Shown here: piece after piece, positions 38,704 to 47,865 of the stretch | Layout of the letters: every line of letters starts with the position of its first letter | Numbering within the stretch: the stretch's first letter is position 1 | Assembly (NCBI GenBank): GCA_028293745.1 | Contig: JAQGOF010000090.1 | Coordinates: forward strand, 1 to 55,410 | DNA: 55,410 nt | Reading direction: 5' to 3' | Source: Gammaproteobacteria bacterium | GTDB lineage: Bacteria > Pseudomonadota > Gammaproteobacteria > Steroidobacterales > Steroidobacteraceae | Translations under genes and position numbers: made by a program | Notes under the pieces: model-generated | The model's input: only the letters and a program-made list of their open reading frames with translations | What the model was told of the DNA's origin: nothing | Database searches by the model: none

Positions 38704-39411
38704 ATGCCAAACGTTCGCAAGAGGCTTCTGGCGATCAGTGTCCTGATGTGCTGCGTGGCTCACGCGCAAGCACAGTCTAGACCCGCCGTCGTGGAGCTCT
38801 TTACGTCTGAGGGCTGCAGCTCATGTCCGCCGGCGGAAGCCTATATCGGAGAGCTGGCGCAGCACAAAGACGTGCTCGCGCTGGCGTTTCACGTCGACTA
38901 CTGGGACGACCTGGGATGGAACGATCCGTTTTCCTTGAAGACTTCCACTGACCGGCAGTACGCCTATTCGACTGTCTTCGGGCGTTCGTCCGTCTACACA
39001 CCGCAAGTCGTTGTCGACGGCAAGGACGAGTTTGTCGGTACGGATCGCCGGCACATTGGTGGGGCATTGGCAGTGGCCCGGGTCGGAGTGCCGTTGCGGA
39101 TCTCACTCGATCCGGAAAACCTGGTGGTTGAGCTGAATGCGCGTGAGAAAGCAACGCCCAGTGAAGTGCTGCTGGTGGCCTATGTGCGCAGGGCTACCTC
39201 GTCCATCGGGCGAGGTGAAAATGCGGGCCGCACGCTCGAGGAGTTCAACATCGTGCGCGCAATACACCACTTGGGTCGATGGAACGGCGATTCAGCGAGT
39301 TTTCGTGCGCGGCTGTCTTCGCTCCCGCGCGACGCCACTGATGTTGCGGTTCTCGTGCAGTCGGTTGACCGGCACCAGGTCATCGGGGCAGGAACGCAGG
39401 CATTGCGCTAG
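38704..39411 (+). CDS. DUF1223 thioredoxin-like exported protein
   Basis: A 235-residue protein with a signal peptide (residues about 1-23, ending AHAQA/Q) and a thioredoxin-like DUF1223 domain. The redox motif is in ELFTSEGCSSCPPAEAYI; further family blocks are AFHVDYWDDLGWNDPFS and VYTPQVVVDG. Function unknown; a periplasmic redox role is possible from the CxxC. ATG at 38704 is used because the longer in-frame extension upstream is not signal-like. Its stop overlaps the stop of the convergent autotransporter gene by 4 bp. Confidence 0.88.
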   Translation: MPNVRKRLLAISVLMCCVAHAQAQSRPAVVELFTSEGCSSCPPAEAYIGELAQHKDVLALAFHVDYWDDLGWNDPFSLKTSTDRQYAYSTVFGRSSVYTPQVVVDGKDEFVGTDRRHIGGALAVARVGVPLRISLDPENLVVELNAREKATPSEVLLVAYVRRATSSIGRGENAGRTLEEFNIVRAIHHLGRWNGDSASFRARLSSLPRDATDVAVLVQSVDRHQVIGAGTQALR

Positions 39412-41732
39412 CGCAGGCCGGTCTCGACCCGTAAGCCTATGTTCAGTTCGTGCATGCTGATGCTCTGCAGTCCCGCGACCCGGCCATACTCGACGAAGCC
39501 GGCGATCCCATGGGGTAACTGCATGAGCACGCTCGCCCGCCAGTCGAAGTAGTTCCGGTCCGGTTGAGCCGTGTAGACATCGAACGCCCGATCGGAAGCG
39601 CCGGGCAGCGTGTCAGCGGCGAACTTGACCGACTGAGTGCGGGCGTCATTCAGGAACTCGTGCATGTAGCGGGCACGCAGCTGCGGCAGGATGACCCCCA
39701 GGGATGTCTTGATCGCATAGGACGCGTAGCCGCCCACCTTTGCCACCAGCGAGCTGCTCGTTATCCCGCCGAAGGCCAGGTCAAGACCCGAAGGCCCGGA
39801 CTCGGTAAACCCGTTGACTGCCACCTGCTTGTAGCCGAGCTCGAACGTCGGGCCGAAGGCGAAGGCATCGCGGTGGAAATCCATACCCGTGCTCGTGCTG
39901 AATGAGTATTCGCGCGCCCCCGTCGAGCCTGAGGAATTGGTGAAACAAACGCCTCCTGCACACCCGACGCTGGTCGAGCTGCTTTCGTAGTCGATGCTTC
40001 GGCCCAGGTCATAGGAGTTATGTCCGAAGCCCGCCTGCCAATCGACGTGGTAACGATCCGTGAAGTAGCTGCCGTACAGCGCCACTGAGGTGTGCTGCGC
40101 ATCCAGGCGCCCACCGTTGTTGTCGAAAATGGATCGGCTTTTGCCGTAGCCTCCTGCAATTCCCATGACGTAGGCATTGCCAAGCCGGTAGTCCGCCCCG
40201 AACGTCAGTCCGGTGTTCTTGAAATTGAAACCTTCCTCCGCATCGGTCGGCGTCTGCGTGCCTTGTCGCAACGTACCCGTAACGAAAATACCCAGCCGGC
40301 TACCAAACAGCTCGCCGTTCGAATCATCCCCCGCTCCCCCGCCCAGGGCATTTCCGCCAAGCACGCTCTTGACGAAGTCAATCAACGGCGCGAACGCGGA
40401 CTGCGCCGCGGAGGGTGCGCCGAAGTCCAGCCCCGAAAAGCTGATACCGTGCTCGCCTGCCCGCACTGCGTCGAGCCGCGCTCCGATGTTGGTGATCTGG
40501 CCGGCGGCAAACTGCATCGGAATACGGGCCGAGGCCGTGGCCTGGCGGCCCGAGATTGCATTCAGCGCCTGCTGCAGGGCCGGGACATTCGTGCCGCCGG
40601 AATAGTCCGAGATGATCGCCGTGCACTTGTTGAGAAGATCCAGCTGCTTGGCACTCAAGGTGGTGCCACCAGCGGTGTACGTGCTCGCCAGCGCGTCACA
40701 TGTCTTTTCCAGTCCCCGGGCGGCCGCCACCTGCTCCGGGGTGAGCCCCGGCGTGTTGGAGATCGGTCCTGCCGTCGCTGGCCCCGGCCCCTGGGAGACA
40801 ATCAGCTTGACCGCGGAACCGCGCGGCGCGGCGGTACCGGGGGCGGGCTGCGTGGTGATGACGTGTCCCGCCGCTACTGATGGGCTCACCTGCTGCGCAA
40901 CTGCGACTGTGAATCCGGCGGCGGTCAACTCGCTCGAGCCTGCTGCTTGAAGCTGACCAACAATATCTGTCGGGATGTTCACTATCACCTGTGCGCCAGC
41001 GATCGTCATGGTGGCCGACGCATTCTGCAAGCCTCCATCGGACACTTGGTAGCCCACAGTGTCTGTGCCGTTGAACGTGCTATTCGGCGTATAAGTGATC
41101 GTTGTCCCGGATACCGTTGCGGTTCCATGCGCGGGAGCGGCGGCGACTGTGACCGTGACTCCCGTGACGGGCACGGAGGTGTCGTAAGTGATGTTCTGAT
41201 TCGCAGCCAGGTCCACCGACACCGGTGCGGTGTTGTTGGTCTGCACCGTGAAATTCCTGGCTGTGGGCGGCGATGGATAAGTAGTTACGGTGACTGTGAC
41301 CGTCCCGTTTCCGTTCGCAGTGTCGGCGACGAAGATGGTGAACTGATCCGGACCGATGTACCCCGCAGCCGCCGTGTAGGTCATCGCACAAGTCGAGACT
41401 GAAGCAGTAGGGCAGCCGCCCACCGGCAGTTGGAGGGTGCCGTGAGCGGGAAGGGAGGGCTCCCAGCTGAGAGTCACGGCGGTCCCGACGACGTTATCGG
41501 TCGCGGAGATAGAAACAATGGTGCTCGTTGCGGGGTGAACGATTTGCGGCTGGGTAGGGGTGGCCGTCATGGTAATCCCAGCAACCGCGGCTTGCGCCAT
41601 CGCGGGAAGCGAATAGCAGACTAGAGTGCCGGCGATGGCAATTCCAGCGGCAATGCGAGCGCGCAGCAACGCGACTGAAGTACCTGCCACAGTGCGCCGT
41701 ATTCCCTCCCTGAGACCTGTCTTCTTCCTCAT
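39408..41732 (-). CDS. Autotransporter-like protein with Ig-like and PASTA-like passenger
   Basis: A 774-residue exported protein. Signal peptide about 1-47 (ending SLPAMAQA). Next come two or three Ig/cadherin-like repeats with the pattern ITYTPNSTFNGTDTVGYQVSDGG, and a PASTA-like segment (IPTDIVGQLQAAGSSEL...TTQPAPGTAAPRGSAVKLIVSQGP). A helical linker with two Cys follows. From about residue 490 to the end is an autotransporter beta-barrel (FGADYRLGNAYVMGIAGGYG, YGSYFTDRYHVDWQAGFGHNSYDLG), ending LNIGLRVETGLR. The last residue is Arg, not the usual aromatic. It would display its passenger on the cell surface. Followed upstream by a second large repeat protein on the same strand. Confidence 0.82.
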   Translation of the reverse strand: MRKKTGLREGIRRTVAGTSVALLRARIAAGIAIAGTLVCYSLPAMAQAAVAGITMTATPTQPQIVHPATSTIVSISATDNVVGTAVTLSWEPSLPAHGTLQLPVGGCPTASVSTCAMTYTAAAGYIGPDQFTIFVADTANGNGTVTVTVTTYPSPPTARNFTVQTNNTAPVSVDLAANQNITYDTSVPVTGVTVTVAAAPAHGTATVSGTTITYTPNSTFNGTDTVGYQVSDGGLQNASATMTIAGAQVIVNIPTDIVGQLQAAGSSELTAAGFTVAVAQQVSPSVAAGHVITTQPAPGTAAPRGSAVKLIVSQGPGPATAGPISNTPGLTPEQVAAARGLEKTCDALASTYTAGGTTLSAKQLDLLNKCTAIISDYSGGTNVPALQQALNAISGRQATASARIPMQFAAGQITNIGARLDAVRAGEHGISFSGLDFGAPSAAQSAFAPLIDFVKSVLGGNALGGGAGDDSNGELFGSRLGIFVTGTLRQGTQTPTDAEEGFNFKNTGLTFGADYRLGNAYVMGIAGGYGKSRSIFDNNGGRLDAQHTSVALYGSYFTDRYHVDWQAGFGHNSYDLGRSIDYESSSTSVGCAGGVCFTNSSGSTGAREYSFSTSTGMDFHRDAFAFGPTFELGYKQVAVNGFTESGPSGLDLAFGGITSSSLVAKVGGYASYAIKTSLGVILPQLRARYMHEFLNDARTQSVKFAADTLPGASDRAFDVYTAQPDRNYFDWRASVLMQLPHGIAGFVEYGRVAGLQSISMHELNIGLRVETGLR

Positions 41733-42011
41733 GTTCCCTCGGCACGTGACCGTCCCGGGCCAGGTGCGCCGCTCTTTCGTCTTTGAATTGTCTTACGCAG
41801 CCAGGGCGTTCTTGCGAGTATGCACAATCCACTCGCCTTCGTCGATCGAGGCTCGCTGTCACTGCAGCCAAAGTGGGCGCTCAGCGCGCGGCTAACCGGC
41901 GGTGGCCAGGTGCCACACCGGTATTCGGGGCTAAAGCGCTCCTGCAAGACCTCGCTGCCGTCCAATAACCTGTTGTATGCGGCGCTCGTGAAGACGATAC
42001 AACACGAGACA

Positions 42012-44630
42012 TCAGTGGATGACGATATCGGTCGGTTGGCTGAACGTGGCGCCGCCGTCCGACACCGCACAGTTGCTCACGGTTTGCCCGGACACCGCAC
42101 ACAGGTACACGTGCGACGTGATGGTGAAGTGGTGGGCGAAGTCGAGGTAGTAGCCGCCCACGTAGACATAGCCATTGCCCGCCGCCACGGCCCGCGTGTC
42201 ATAGCCGTACACGCTAGTCGTGGTGCATCCCGTGAGATTACCGGTACCTGCATCGATGGCACAGGTCGCGAGGCCATTCGAGTAGCTCGCGATAAATGCA
42301 ACCGACCCGGAGAGCGCTATACTCAAGTCACTGATGCCGCTTGCGGTGGCAGTGCAGCCGCTCAAGGTGGCGTCGACATTCACGTCGCACTGGGACGTCA
42401 TGCCACTAGACGAGGAGATATAGGCGTACCTGTCGCTTATCGCGATGCCCAGCGTGTACCCCAAGCTGTTGATCGTGGTCGCGCAATTGGACAAAGTGCC
42501 GTCCGCGGCGTTGATGGCACAATACGTAACCATCGGCGGAAAGTTTACGTTGGTCACGTACGCATATCCCTCGTGCACGGCCACGTGGTAGGGACCGTTG
42601 AAACCGCTGCCCGTCCCTGTGCACCCCGACAATGTGCCGTCGGCGGCTACGGCGCACACCTGAACGCCGCCGTAGTTCGCCACATAAGCGAAGTTGCCGC
42701 TGAACGCGAGGCCGTTGGCGCCGCTGAGGCCGCCTGTCGCCGCGCAGCCCGTTAAGCTTTTGTCGACGGCGGCGCCGCAGAGGGATATGCCATGACCGTC
42801 CACAACGTACACATGCTGCACGCGCGCGCTGAAGGCGATGTTCACGGACCCTGTCTTCGCCGTCCCCGCGTTATCCGTGTAACCGAATGTCAACGACACG
42901 GTCCCGCTGCCCGCAGTGGTGGGCGCATAGGTGAGGCTCAGTTGACAGCCCGTGCCGCTGCTCAAAGTGGCACACATGAACGCAGCGGGACCGCTCCACC
43001 CCATGGGTAATGTGGACAGCCCGGAGGTCACGGAGAGACTGCTCGCCGCATTGCCGTCGTCGGTCGCGAACGTGACGGCGACCGTCTGTATCGAGTTGGT
43101 GACCAGGTCGATCGGGCCGCTCGGGGTTGCTGTGCCGACCACGTTGTCGTGTGCAGTCGCGGAGTAGGGAATGCTCACCGTACCTGTCTTTGCGGTGCCC
43201 GCGTTGTCCGTATAGCTATAGCCCAACGCCAACGTCCCCGAGGTGATCGTGCTCGGCGCGTAGTCGAGCCCGAGCGTGCAGCCGTTGCCCGTGCTCACAG
43301 TAGCGCACGTGAAACTCGATGCCGTGGCGCTCCAGCCGCTCGGCAGCGAGGCGAGGGAGGTGCTGAGCGTGAGCGCCGTGGCAATGGCGCCGTCGTCCGT
43401 GTCGAATGTGACGTTGACCGATTGGCTTCCCGTTCCCGCCACTGCATTGACTTGCCCCGACGGGGCCACCGTCGCCGACACGTTGTCGTGCGCAGAGGCC
43501 CTGTAGGATATGTTCACAGTCCCAGTCTTCGCGATTCCCGCATTGTTGGTATAAGCATAGGCGAGCTGCAAAGTGCCCGCCGCCGCCGCGGTAGGCGTGT
43601 AGGTAAGAATCAGCTCGCAACCGTTGCCGGTCGCGACGCTCGCACAAGCAAGACTCGGCGCCGCGCTGTTCCAGCCGCTCGGCAATGCCGAGAGCGACGA
43701 AGTGACGGAAAATGTGAAGGCCGAAGCTCCGTCGTCGGTGGTGAACGTGACGGTCGCCGCCTGTGTTGCTCCCACCAGCGCCGTGATCTGCCCCGACGGC
43801 GCGACGGTACCGACGATGTTGTTATCGCTGCTGCTGACATAGGACACGGCAACCGTACCGTTCTTTGTCGCGCCCGAGTTGTCGGCGTACGTGAACGCGA
43901 GTGATAGAGTGCCGGAATCGACAACAGTCGGGGTGTAATCGAGCGTGAGCTGACAGCCGTTGCCCGTGCTCACCGTTGCGCAGGCGAAAGTGGTTATCGC
44001 GCTGTGCCATCCCGCCGGCAGAGAGCTGAGATCGGTGGTGAGGGCGAGCGCCGTTGCAGGCTGCCCGTCATCGGTTGTGAAAGTAATGGTCACGGACTGA
44101 CCGCCACCGCCCGTCCGCGCGACGATCTGCCCCGCGGGGGAGGCGGTCCCTGCCACATTGTCTTCGCTGGTCGAGAGATACGTAAGCGTCAGCGTGCCCG
44201 TGCGGCCGGTGCCAGCGGCATCGGTGTACCCATAGCCAAATGTGAGCGTTCCGCTCGAGGCCCCGCTGGGTGCAAACACGAGATTCAGCACGCAGCCGCT
44301 GCCCGTGCTCACGGTTGCGCACGAGAACGACGCTGGTCCGGTCCAGCCGGATGACAGAGATCCGAGACCCGAGGCCACAGCCAGTTGGGTGACGCCTTGC
44401 GAGTCGCTCGGCGTGAAGGTCACACTGACGGTCTGCGTACCGCCGCTGACCACTGTCACCGTGCCCGATGCCGAGGACGTCGCGATGGCGATATTCGGTG
44501 TCGCGGCCGGACTGATCGTGCCGGTGTTCGAACTCGGCGGCTGAGACGAACTGTCCCACTGACATGCCGTCACGGCAAGGAGCGAAACAAGCAGAGGTCC
44601 TGCGATGCCGGTGCGAGCCAGCCGTTGCAT
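42012..44630 (-). CDS. Large repeat lipoprotein: five Cys-paired beta repeats plus a six-blade propeller-like region
   Basis: An 872-residue protein with a lipoprotein signal (lipobox AVTAC, Cys23). Residues about 46-601 are five tandem repeats of about 111 residues, each with VTFTTDDG...LSSLPSGW and a Cys pair in the pattern CATVSTGNGC. Residues about 604-872 are six shorter repeats with a Cys pair each (for example CAVAADGTLSGC, CAIDAGTGNLTGC), resembling YVTN/NHL-type propeller blades. No catalytic motif is visible; an adhesion or surface-binding role is a guess. It lies about 280 bp upstream of the autotransporter gene on the same strand; nothing was recognised in that gap. Confidence 0.8.
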   Translation of the reverse strand: MQRLARTGIAGPLLVSLLAVTACQWDSSSQPPSSNTGTISPAATPNIAIATSSASGTVTVVSGGTQTVSVTFTPSDSQGVTQLAVASGLGSLSSGWTGPASFSCATVSTGSGCVLNLVFAPSGASSGTLTFGYGYTDAAGTGRTGTLTLTYLSTSEDNVAGTASPAGQIVARTGGGGQSVTITFTTDDGQPATALALTTDLSSLPAGWHSAITTFACATVSTGNGCQLTLDYTPTVVDSGTLSLAFTYADNSGATKNGTVAVSYVSSSDNNIVGTVAPSGQITALVGATQAATVTFTTDDGASAFTFSVTSSLSALPSGWNSAAPSLACASVATGNGCELILTYTPTAAAAGTLQLAYAYTNNAGIAKTGTVNISYRASAHDNVSATVAPSGQVNAVAGTGSQSVNVTFDTDDGAIATALTLSTSLASLPSGWSATASSFTCATVSTGNGCTLGLDYAPSTITSGTLALGYSYTDNAGTAKTGTVSIPYSATAHDNVVGTATPSGPIDLVTNSIQTVAVTFATDDGNAASSLSVTSGLSTLPMGWSGPAAFMCATLSSGTGCQLSLTYAPTTAGSGTVSLTFGYTDNAGTAKTGSVNIAFSARVQHVYVVDGHGISLCGAAVDKSLTGCAATGGLSGANGLAFSGNFAYVANYGGVQVCAVAADGTLSGCTGTGSGFNGPYHVAVHEGYAYVTNVNFPPMVTYCAINAADGTLSNCATTINSLGYTLGIAISDRYAYISSSSGMTSQCDVNVDATLSGCTATASGISDLSIALSGSVAFIASYSNGLATCAIDAGTGNLTGCTTTSVYGYDTRAVAAGNGYVYVGGYYLDFAHHFTITSHVYLCAVSGQTVSNCAVSDGGATFSQPTDIVIH
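42828..44495 (-). repeat. Five tandem coding repeats of about 335 bp
   Basis: Repeat units at residues about 46-153, 156-266, 269-377, 380-490 and 493-601 of the lipoprotein. Each unit has two Cys eight residues apart (C104/C113, C217/C226, C329/C338, C442/C451, C553/C562). Copies 2 to 5 begin with a DN-x-x-G/A-T-x-x-P-x-G motif. Copy 1 is the most diverged. The DNA copies are clearly related but not identical. Confidence 0.8.
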
Positions 44631-44867
44631 CGGGTTTATCCGGATGAGCCGACAATTCCGGCCGCGCGATTAAACCTAATCCAAGATCGGCGGGACCGTG
44701 CGACTCATCACATCGCGGGCCTGGCACCATCACATAGCCCCAAACTGCGGGCGGCGTCACCCTTCCTGAAGGTTGTGGCGCAACATGGAAATGCAGACGC
44801 GCGACATCAACGAGGAGCAGTGTTGAAGTTGTTATCGCCTGCTTCGACGTGCTCTGTCGGGCACTGG

Positions 44868-45146
44868 TCAAGACGACCGCAGATCCACCCGAACCGAAGG
44901 GCCATAGCGCTCCAGAATTGTCTCCACGAGAGTGGCGTCATACGGGTCGAGCACGCGTTGCAAGTGACGCGCCTCTCGCCGCGCGCCAGTCAATCTGGCA
45001 ATCGTGCCTTTGTCTGGTCGGGCGCGGCGTCGTTCCAGGCCGATGCCAATGCTGCAATCCAGGATGAAACATGTGAGAAGCGTGCTGGCGATGTGGGCGC
45101 TGAGTATCTTGCTGATCGTCTCATCCAACGGGTTGTCGGTCGCCAT
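44868..45146 (-). CDS. Small hypothetical protein
   Basis: A 92-residue open frame from ATG 45146 (MATDNPLDETISKILSAHIA). It contains a hydrophobic stretch (HIASTLLTCFILDCSIGIG) followed by a basic segment. I recognise no family. An in-frame ATG at 45260 would extend it. A perfect FNR-type box is centred about 150 bp upstream, which is the main reason to take it seriously. It lies downstream of nitH on the same strand. It could be a chance frame. Confidence 0.3.
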   Translation of the reverse strand: MATDNPLDETISKILSAHIASTLLTCFILDCSIGIGLERRRARPDKGTIARLTGARREARHLQRVLDPYDATLVETILERYGPSVRVDLRSS

Positions 45147-45286
45147 CCCTGTGATTCGGCCTGTAGGCGCAAACTGTTCGTCCCCGCCAGGGGCGAGGCT
45201 CGGCCGAGTTACTAGAACGCGGCCAGCGGGGCTCCGTTCATGGGCAACCATGGCGCGCAAATGTGCACAGTTCGATGATCACTCGC

Positions 45287-45302
45287 ATTGATCTGCATCA
45301 AT
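45287..45302. promoter_or_regulatory. Perfect FNR/ANR-type box ATTGAT-CTGC-ATCAAT
   Basis: A 6+6 palindrome with 4-bp spacer containing the full consensus TTGAT-N4-ATCAA. It overlaps the stop codon of nitH (45298-45300). If functional on the minus strand it would act on the small frame ending at 44868; no good -10 is found at the expected place. It could also be a weak hairpin at the end of the nit transcript, though it lacks a U run. Confidence 0.45.
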
Positions 45303-46575
45303 AATCTGGCCGGGCTGTTGCTTGTATCCGATCCGCGAGGTACTCGGCATCCTGCGCAACTCCGGAGAATCGACCCGATCCCCAGGTGTGCAACCAGGGC
45401 AGGCCCAGAAAATACAGACCCTTGCTACTGGTAACGCCGCGGTGATGAGCAGGCGCGCCCCTCCCGTCGAATACGGGCACTTCGACCCAGCGGTAGTCCG
45501 TCTCGAAGCCGATGCACCAGATGACCGTACGAATACCGGCCGTCACGTAGTTGACCTCAAGCGTCGATTCCCGGGGTTTCCAGACGGGTCGGTACGGTGG
45601 CTCGGACGGCGCATCGATTCCACGCTCGGCAATGTACTTGTCGATTGAAGCTCTGATGCTATTCGCGACGGCGTCGGCGTGATCGAGGTTCCTCTCGAGG
45701 TCGGAGTGGAATTCGAAGCGCGTACCGCGCAGGCCTTTCATACGGCCGTACAGGTGCATGCCTTCGAGCGCCAGGCGACGAAGGTCGATCTCGCGCCCGC
45801 CGTCGCGCCCCGTGAAGTAGTGGTTGGTCTTTTCGCGGACAGTTTCCTTCTGCGGGTGCTCATCTATCGGGATATCGTAATAGCCCGTCGCAGTCAGCCA
45901 TTCGATGACGTCCTTCCCCCGGTACAGACGCGGGGAGCGGGGCGCACTACCCACGCACAAATGGACACGCCGCCCGGCCAGATGGAGATCCTCCGCAATC
46001 TGAGAGCCGGATTGACCCGTACCGACCACGAGTACAGCGCCGTCCGGAAGTGCCTGCGGGCTGCGGTACCCCGACGAATGCAACTGTAGGACCGACTCGG
46101 GCAGGCGTTCCGCAAGCCTTGGAGTCAGCGGCCTGTGATATCCACCAGTTGCCACGACGACTTGGTCCGCCGTGTACTCACCTGCCGATGTCGAAATCGC
46201 GTATCGGTCCGTGTCCCTGCGATGCAGACGAACGACAGTGACGCCCTGACGGATGGGCGGCTGAAACGCTGCGGCGTACGCGTCGATGTAGCGCACGATA
46301 TCGTCTTTCAACATGAAACCGCGCGGGTCGTCACCGGAGTAGGCGAAGCCCGGCAGCTGACACTGCCAGTTAGGTGTGACGAGGCAAAAACTGTCCCAAC
46401 GATTCTCGCGCCACTCGTGGGCGATGCGGTGCTTCTCGAATACTACGTGCCGGATGCCGCGCTGCTTCAGACAGAAGCTCATGGAGAGACCGGCCTGTCC
46501 CCCGCCGACGACCGCGACCGGAACGTGCGTGGGTGCGAGCGATTCTGCGGCCGGTGTGCTCACGATGTGGCTCAT
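45298..46575 (-). CDS. nitH: Flavin-dependent oxidoreductase, MSMEG_0569 family (NitH)
   Basis: A 425-residue FAD-dependent enzyme. The first dinucleotide motif is VAVVGGGQAGLS and the second VLVVGTGQSGSQIAEDL, as in flavin monooxygenase-like proteins; ATGGYHRP precedes the second. Late blocks are VIWCIGFETDYRWV and GLYFLGLPWLHTWGSGRF. It is the conserved last gene of the Nit1C cluster. Start ATG at 46575 shares one base with the stop of nitG (TGATG), so coupling is likely; the extended frame to 46605 lies inside nitG. Substrate in the cluster is not known to me. Confidence 0.9.
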   Translation of the reverse strand: MSHIVSTPAAESLAPTHVPVAVVGGGQAGLSMSFCLKQRGIRHVVFEKHRIAHEWRENRWDSFCLVTPNWQCQLPGFAYSGDDPRGFMLKDDIVRYIDAYAAAFQPPIRQGVTVVRLHRRDTDRYAISTSAGEYTADQVVVATGGYHRPLTPRLAERLPESVLQLHSSGYRSPQALPDGAVLVVGTGQSGSQIAEDLHLAGRRVHLCVGSAPRSPRLYRGKDVIEWLTATGYYDIPIDEHPQKETVREKTNHYFTGRDGGREIDLRRLALEGMHLYGRMKGLRGTRFEFHSDLERNLDHADAVANSIRASIDKYIAERGIDAPSEPPYRPVWKPRESTLEVNYVTAGIRTVIWCIGFETDYRWVEVPVFDGRGAPAHHRGVTSSKGLYFLGLPWLHTWGSGRFSGVAQDAEYLADRIQATARPDY

Positions 46576-46862
46576 CAGATTTCGAAATTGACGACGCTGA
46601 CGCACGCTGCCGGTGATTCGGCGAAACGGATGGCCACACGCTCGATTTCCGCGATCTGCAACTGCGCGTGTCCGCAGCCGTACCCATACTTTTGACGCAC
46701 CCGTTCGCTCCCGTGCTCGAGCGCCTGGCGGCTGAGTGTCAGGAATTCATTCAAGGGATAACTGCGGCCCGCGGTCAGGAATTGCATGATGGTTGTCGAA
46801 GGCGAGTAGCAGCGGGTTTCGGACTGGTCCGGCCAGCGGATCCGGAAGTGAACCTCAGGCAT
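46575..46862 (-). CDS. nitG: MSMEG_0570 family nitrogen starvation response protein (NitG)
   Basis: A 95-residue protein matching the small conserved protein of the Nit1C cluster: MPEVHFRIRWPDQSETRCYSPST, YPLNEFLTLSRQALEHGSERV and YGYGCGHAQLQIAEIE. No catalytic motif is known; the Cys-x-His within YGCGHAQ could bind a metal, which is my inference. Overlaps nitF by 8 bp and nitH by 1 bp. Confidence 0.9.
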   Translation of the reverse strand: MPEVHFRIRWPDQSETRCYSPSTTIMQFLTAGRSYPLNEFLTLSRQALEHGSERVRQKYGYGCGHAQLQIAEIERVAIRFAESPAACVSVVNFEI

Positions 46863-47865
46863 GCGCGGTCTGCGCGCGTTCGGGTAGCTGAGGACCGCAG
46901 CCGGTCAGGGGTTGCTGGCGAAAATCCCACACGATTCGTTCGCGGAGGCCCTCGCGCAGGCGCATAATCCCCGAGTTGTCGCACCGGCCAGCGGCCGCAC
47001 ACGCAATTCCGCGCGCGTGGAAACGATCGCAAACGGCTTTGACTGATGGCTCCGCTACTGCAAGAACAAAACCGTAGCTCGGGAACGTCGAGATCAACCA
47101 ACGTTCCGCATCAACATCTGCTGGTCTCGGAACGGCATTCACGTCGATGAAGCCGCCCGCGCCGGAGCATTCCAACAGCATCATTGTCGTCCCGATGACA
47201 CCTGCCTGACTGATGTCCTTTGCGGCCGCGCACAGTCCGTCTTCGGCGAGGCCTGGCAGAAGATCCAGATCGGCCCGTAGCCGACTTGCCTCCGCCCCGG
47301 TGCTCGCATCCCAGTTCGAGAACGGCTCCCGATAACGTCCACGCAGATCGACGGCGATGACGAGCACATCGCCCGGCCGTGCACCGAAGCTCGTCATCAG
47401 ACGAGAAGCGCGGCCCAAAACGGCTACTGAGAGCTGCTCGCGATCATTGCGTGTGTTGCTGTGGCCGCCGACGATCGGTGTGCCGTATATGTGCGCAGCC
47501 GTGCGCAGTCCATCGAGTATCGGGCGTGCGTGTTGATGATCGCGGCTCCATAAGGCATCGACGACCGCTAGTGGCCTGCCGCCCATCGCAAAGATGTCGG
47601 AGACATTGACCATCACGCCGCAGTAGCCGGCAAAGAACGGGTCGGCCTGGACGAATTCGTTGAGAAATCCCTCGATGGCGAACAAGAGCCAACCGTCGCG
47701 ATCGGGCAGGGCGGCGCAGTCATCCCCGACGAGCACGCTGCCAACTTGTGTGTCGTGGTTGACCCCGGGAGGTAGCAAGTGGGGTAGAACGGACGCGATG
47801 TCGCGCTTGTGCGCAAGTCCGCGACTGGCATGCAGCGAGGTCACAATCCGGTCAAGCACGCTCAA
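46855..47865 (-). CDS. nitF: AIR synthase-like protein, sll0787 family (NitF)
   Basis: A 336-residue member of the PurM/AIR-synthase superfamily, which uses ATP on amides or similar groups. Seen: SVLVGDDCAALPDRDGWLLFAIEGF at the N-terminus (superfamily DDAA-type nucleotide site), FAGYCGVMVNVSDIFAMGG and IVGGHSNTRNDREQLSVAVLG, then DISQAGVIGTTMMLLE. It is a paralog family distinct from PurM and is found only with the Nit1C genes. Overlaps nitE in ATGA (47862-47865). Confidence 0.9.
   Translation of the reverse strand: MSVLDRIVTSLHASRGLAHKRDIASVLPHLLPPGVNHDTQVGSVLVGDDCAALPDRDGWLLFAIEGFLNEFVQADPFFAGYCGVMVNVSDIFAMGGRPLAVVDALWSRDHQHARPILDGLRTAAHIYGTPIVGGHSNTRNDREQLSVAVLGRASRLMTSFGARPGDVLVIAVDLRGRYREPFSNWDASTGAEASRLRADLDLLPGLAEDGLCAAAKDISQAGVIGTTMMLLECSGAGGFIDVNAVPRPADVDAERWLISTFPSYGFVLAVAEPSVKAVCDRFHARGIACAAAGRCDNSGIMRLREGLRERIVWDFRQQPLTGCGPQLPERAQTAHA

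Noticed and set aside
41820..42755. Plus-strand open frame of 311 codons
   Set aside because: Mostly antisense to the repeat lipoprotein; composition is that of a shadow frame.
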